13,886 bases of DNA from CAVSUR01 sp052143655 (GTDB taxonomy: Bacteria > Actinomycetota > Actinomycetes > Streptosporangiales > Streptosporangiaceae). Position numbers and translations under genes: made by a program. This document shows, piece by piece, positions 13,613-13,886 of this stretch. How positions within the stretch are numbered: the first letter of the stretch is position 1; the number at the start of each line of letters is the position of its first letter. The notes beneath the pieces were generated by a model. That model did not search any database and was not told the origin of the DNA. It saw nothing but the letters and a program-made list of their open reading frames with translations. The stretch lies in NCBI GenBank assembly GCA_052143655.1, contig JBKQSL010000093.1:1-13886 (forward strand), given 5' to 3'.

Positions 13613-13886
13613 GTGACCGCTATCGCGATCAGCTACGAGTCGCTGCTCAAGGTACGCAAGGGTGCGGTGGACATCGTGGATGTCCCCGAGTTCGGGTTCG
13701 TGGCGGAGACCGGGACCGGTGAGCCCGGCGGCGCCGAGTTCACCGAGGCGGTGCAGGCCCTGTACAGCGTGAGCTACGGCGCGCACTTCCGGCTGAAGAA
13801 GCTCACCGGCCAGGCGCCGCGGGTCATGCCGCTGGAAGGGCTGTGGTGGGTGGACGACCCGGCCCAGCAGGACATCGTCGCCGCGG
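13613..13886 (+). CDS. GyrI-like domain protein, N-terminal part (runs off the window)
   Basis: The frame from GTG 13613 stays open to the end of the window (91 codons). DIVDVPEFGFVAETGTGEPG, EFTEAVQALYSVSYGAHFRL and PRVMPLEGLWWVDDPAQQD match the GyrI-like small-molecule-binding family. The motif xALYSVxY and the PLEGLWW block are characteristic. GyrI/SOUL-fold domains bind small hydrophobic ligands; some members are stand-alone enzymes or sensors. The usual length is about 200 residues, so more than half is missing here only because the window ends. The start lacks a strong ribosome binding site. An upstream ATG at 13605 opens a three-codon frame and is not the start. Confidence 0.82.
   Translation, partial: MTAIAISYESLLKVRKGAVDIVDVPEFGFVAETGTGEPGGAEFTEAVQALYSVSYGAHFRLKKLTGQAPRVMPLEGLWWVDDPAQQDIVAA

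Noticed and set aside
1..13886. CRISPR array, rRNA or intact tRNA genes
   Set aside because: No regularly spaced repeats, no rRNA-like sequence and no complete cloverleaf were seen; the only tRNA-like sequence is a degraded half at 10921-10958.

Overview
The window is high-GC DNA, with G or C at most third codon positions and several GTG starts. Nearly every recognisable protein belongs to a family common in actinomycetes: DUF5709, SHOCT, DUF2252, an HTH/SEC-C-type protein, wHTH-MNT and ICMT-like proteins. I infer a filamentous or soil actinomycete but cannot name a genus. The region is accessory DNA. Intact single genes and small operons alternate with at least ten truncated or frameshifted gene remnants and long stretches with no recognisable gene.

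Layout, left to right. (1) 1-1500: the C-terminal end of a PIN-domain protein, a reverse-strand DUF2252 remnant, and a frameshifted HTH/SEC-C-type pseudogene. (2) 1495-2481, reverse: an intact protein arginine methyltransferase-like enzyme with the family's double-E and THW signatures. (3) 2598-2738: an IS1182-like transposase N-terminal remnant. (4) 3078-4307, forward: a SHOCT-domain protein, a SnoaL-like protein and a GNAT acetyltransferase; the last two are probably co-transcribed. (5) 4461-4763: the C-terminal ruins of a crotonase. (6) 5073-6187: a HEPN protein and a winged-helix/MNT nucleotidyltransferase facing each other, with stop codons overlapping in one CTAG. (7) 6454-7689: a TetR regulator divergent from an isoprenylcysteine methyltransferase-like membrane protein, then a 41-codon remnant starting like a carboxymuconolactone decarboxylase. 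(8) 8171-9740, reverse: a hipBA toxin-antitoxin operon with a palindromic promoter region. (9) 10075-10664: a frameshifted two-helix membrane protein. (10) 10921-10958: a sequence resembling the 3' half of a tRNA-Pro gene. (11) 11354-11809: an intact DUF5709 protein. (12) 12285-13334: an IS3-type OrfA fragment joined directly to a group II intron reverse transcriptase fragment, then a truncated quinone-oxidoreductase-like gene. (13) From 13613: a GyrI-like domain protein running off the window.

Two toxin-antitoxin-type modules (HEPN/MNT and HipBA), transposase and intron debris, and a possible tRNA attachment-site scar fit a genomic island margin or a repeatedly invaded locus. I found no large operon that clearly encodes a new system. 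The best leads are the PRMT-like enzyme, the convergent HEPN/MNT pair, and the IS3/group II intron junction. All identifications come from reading motifs by eye; no database search was run.
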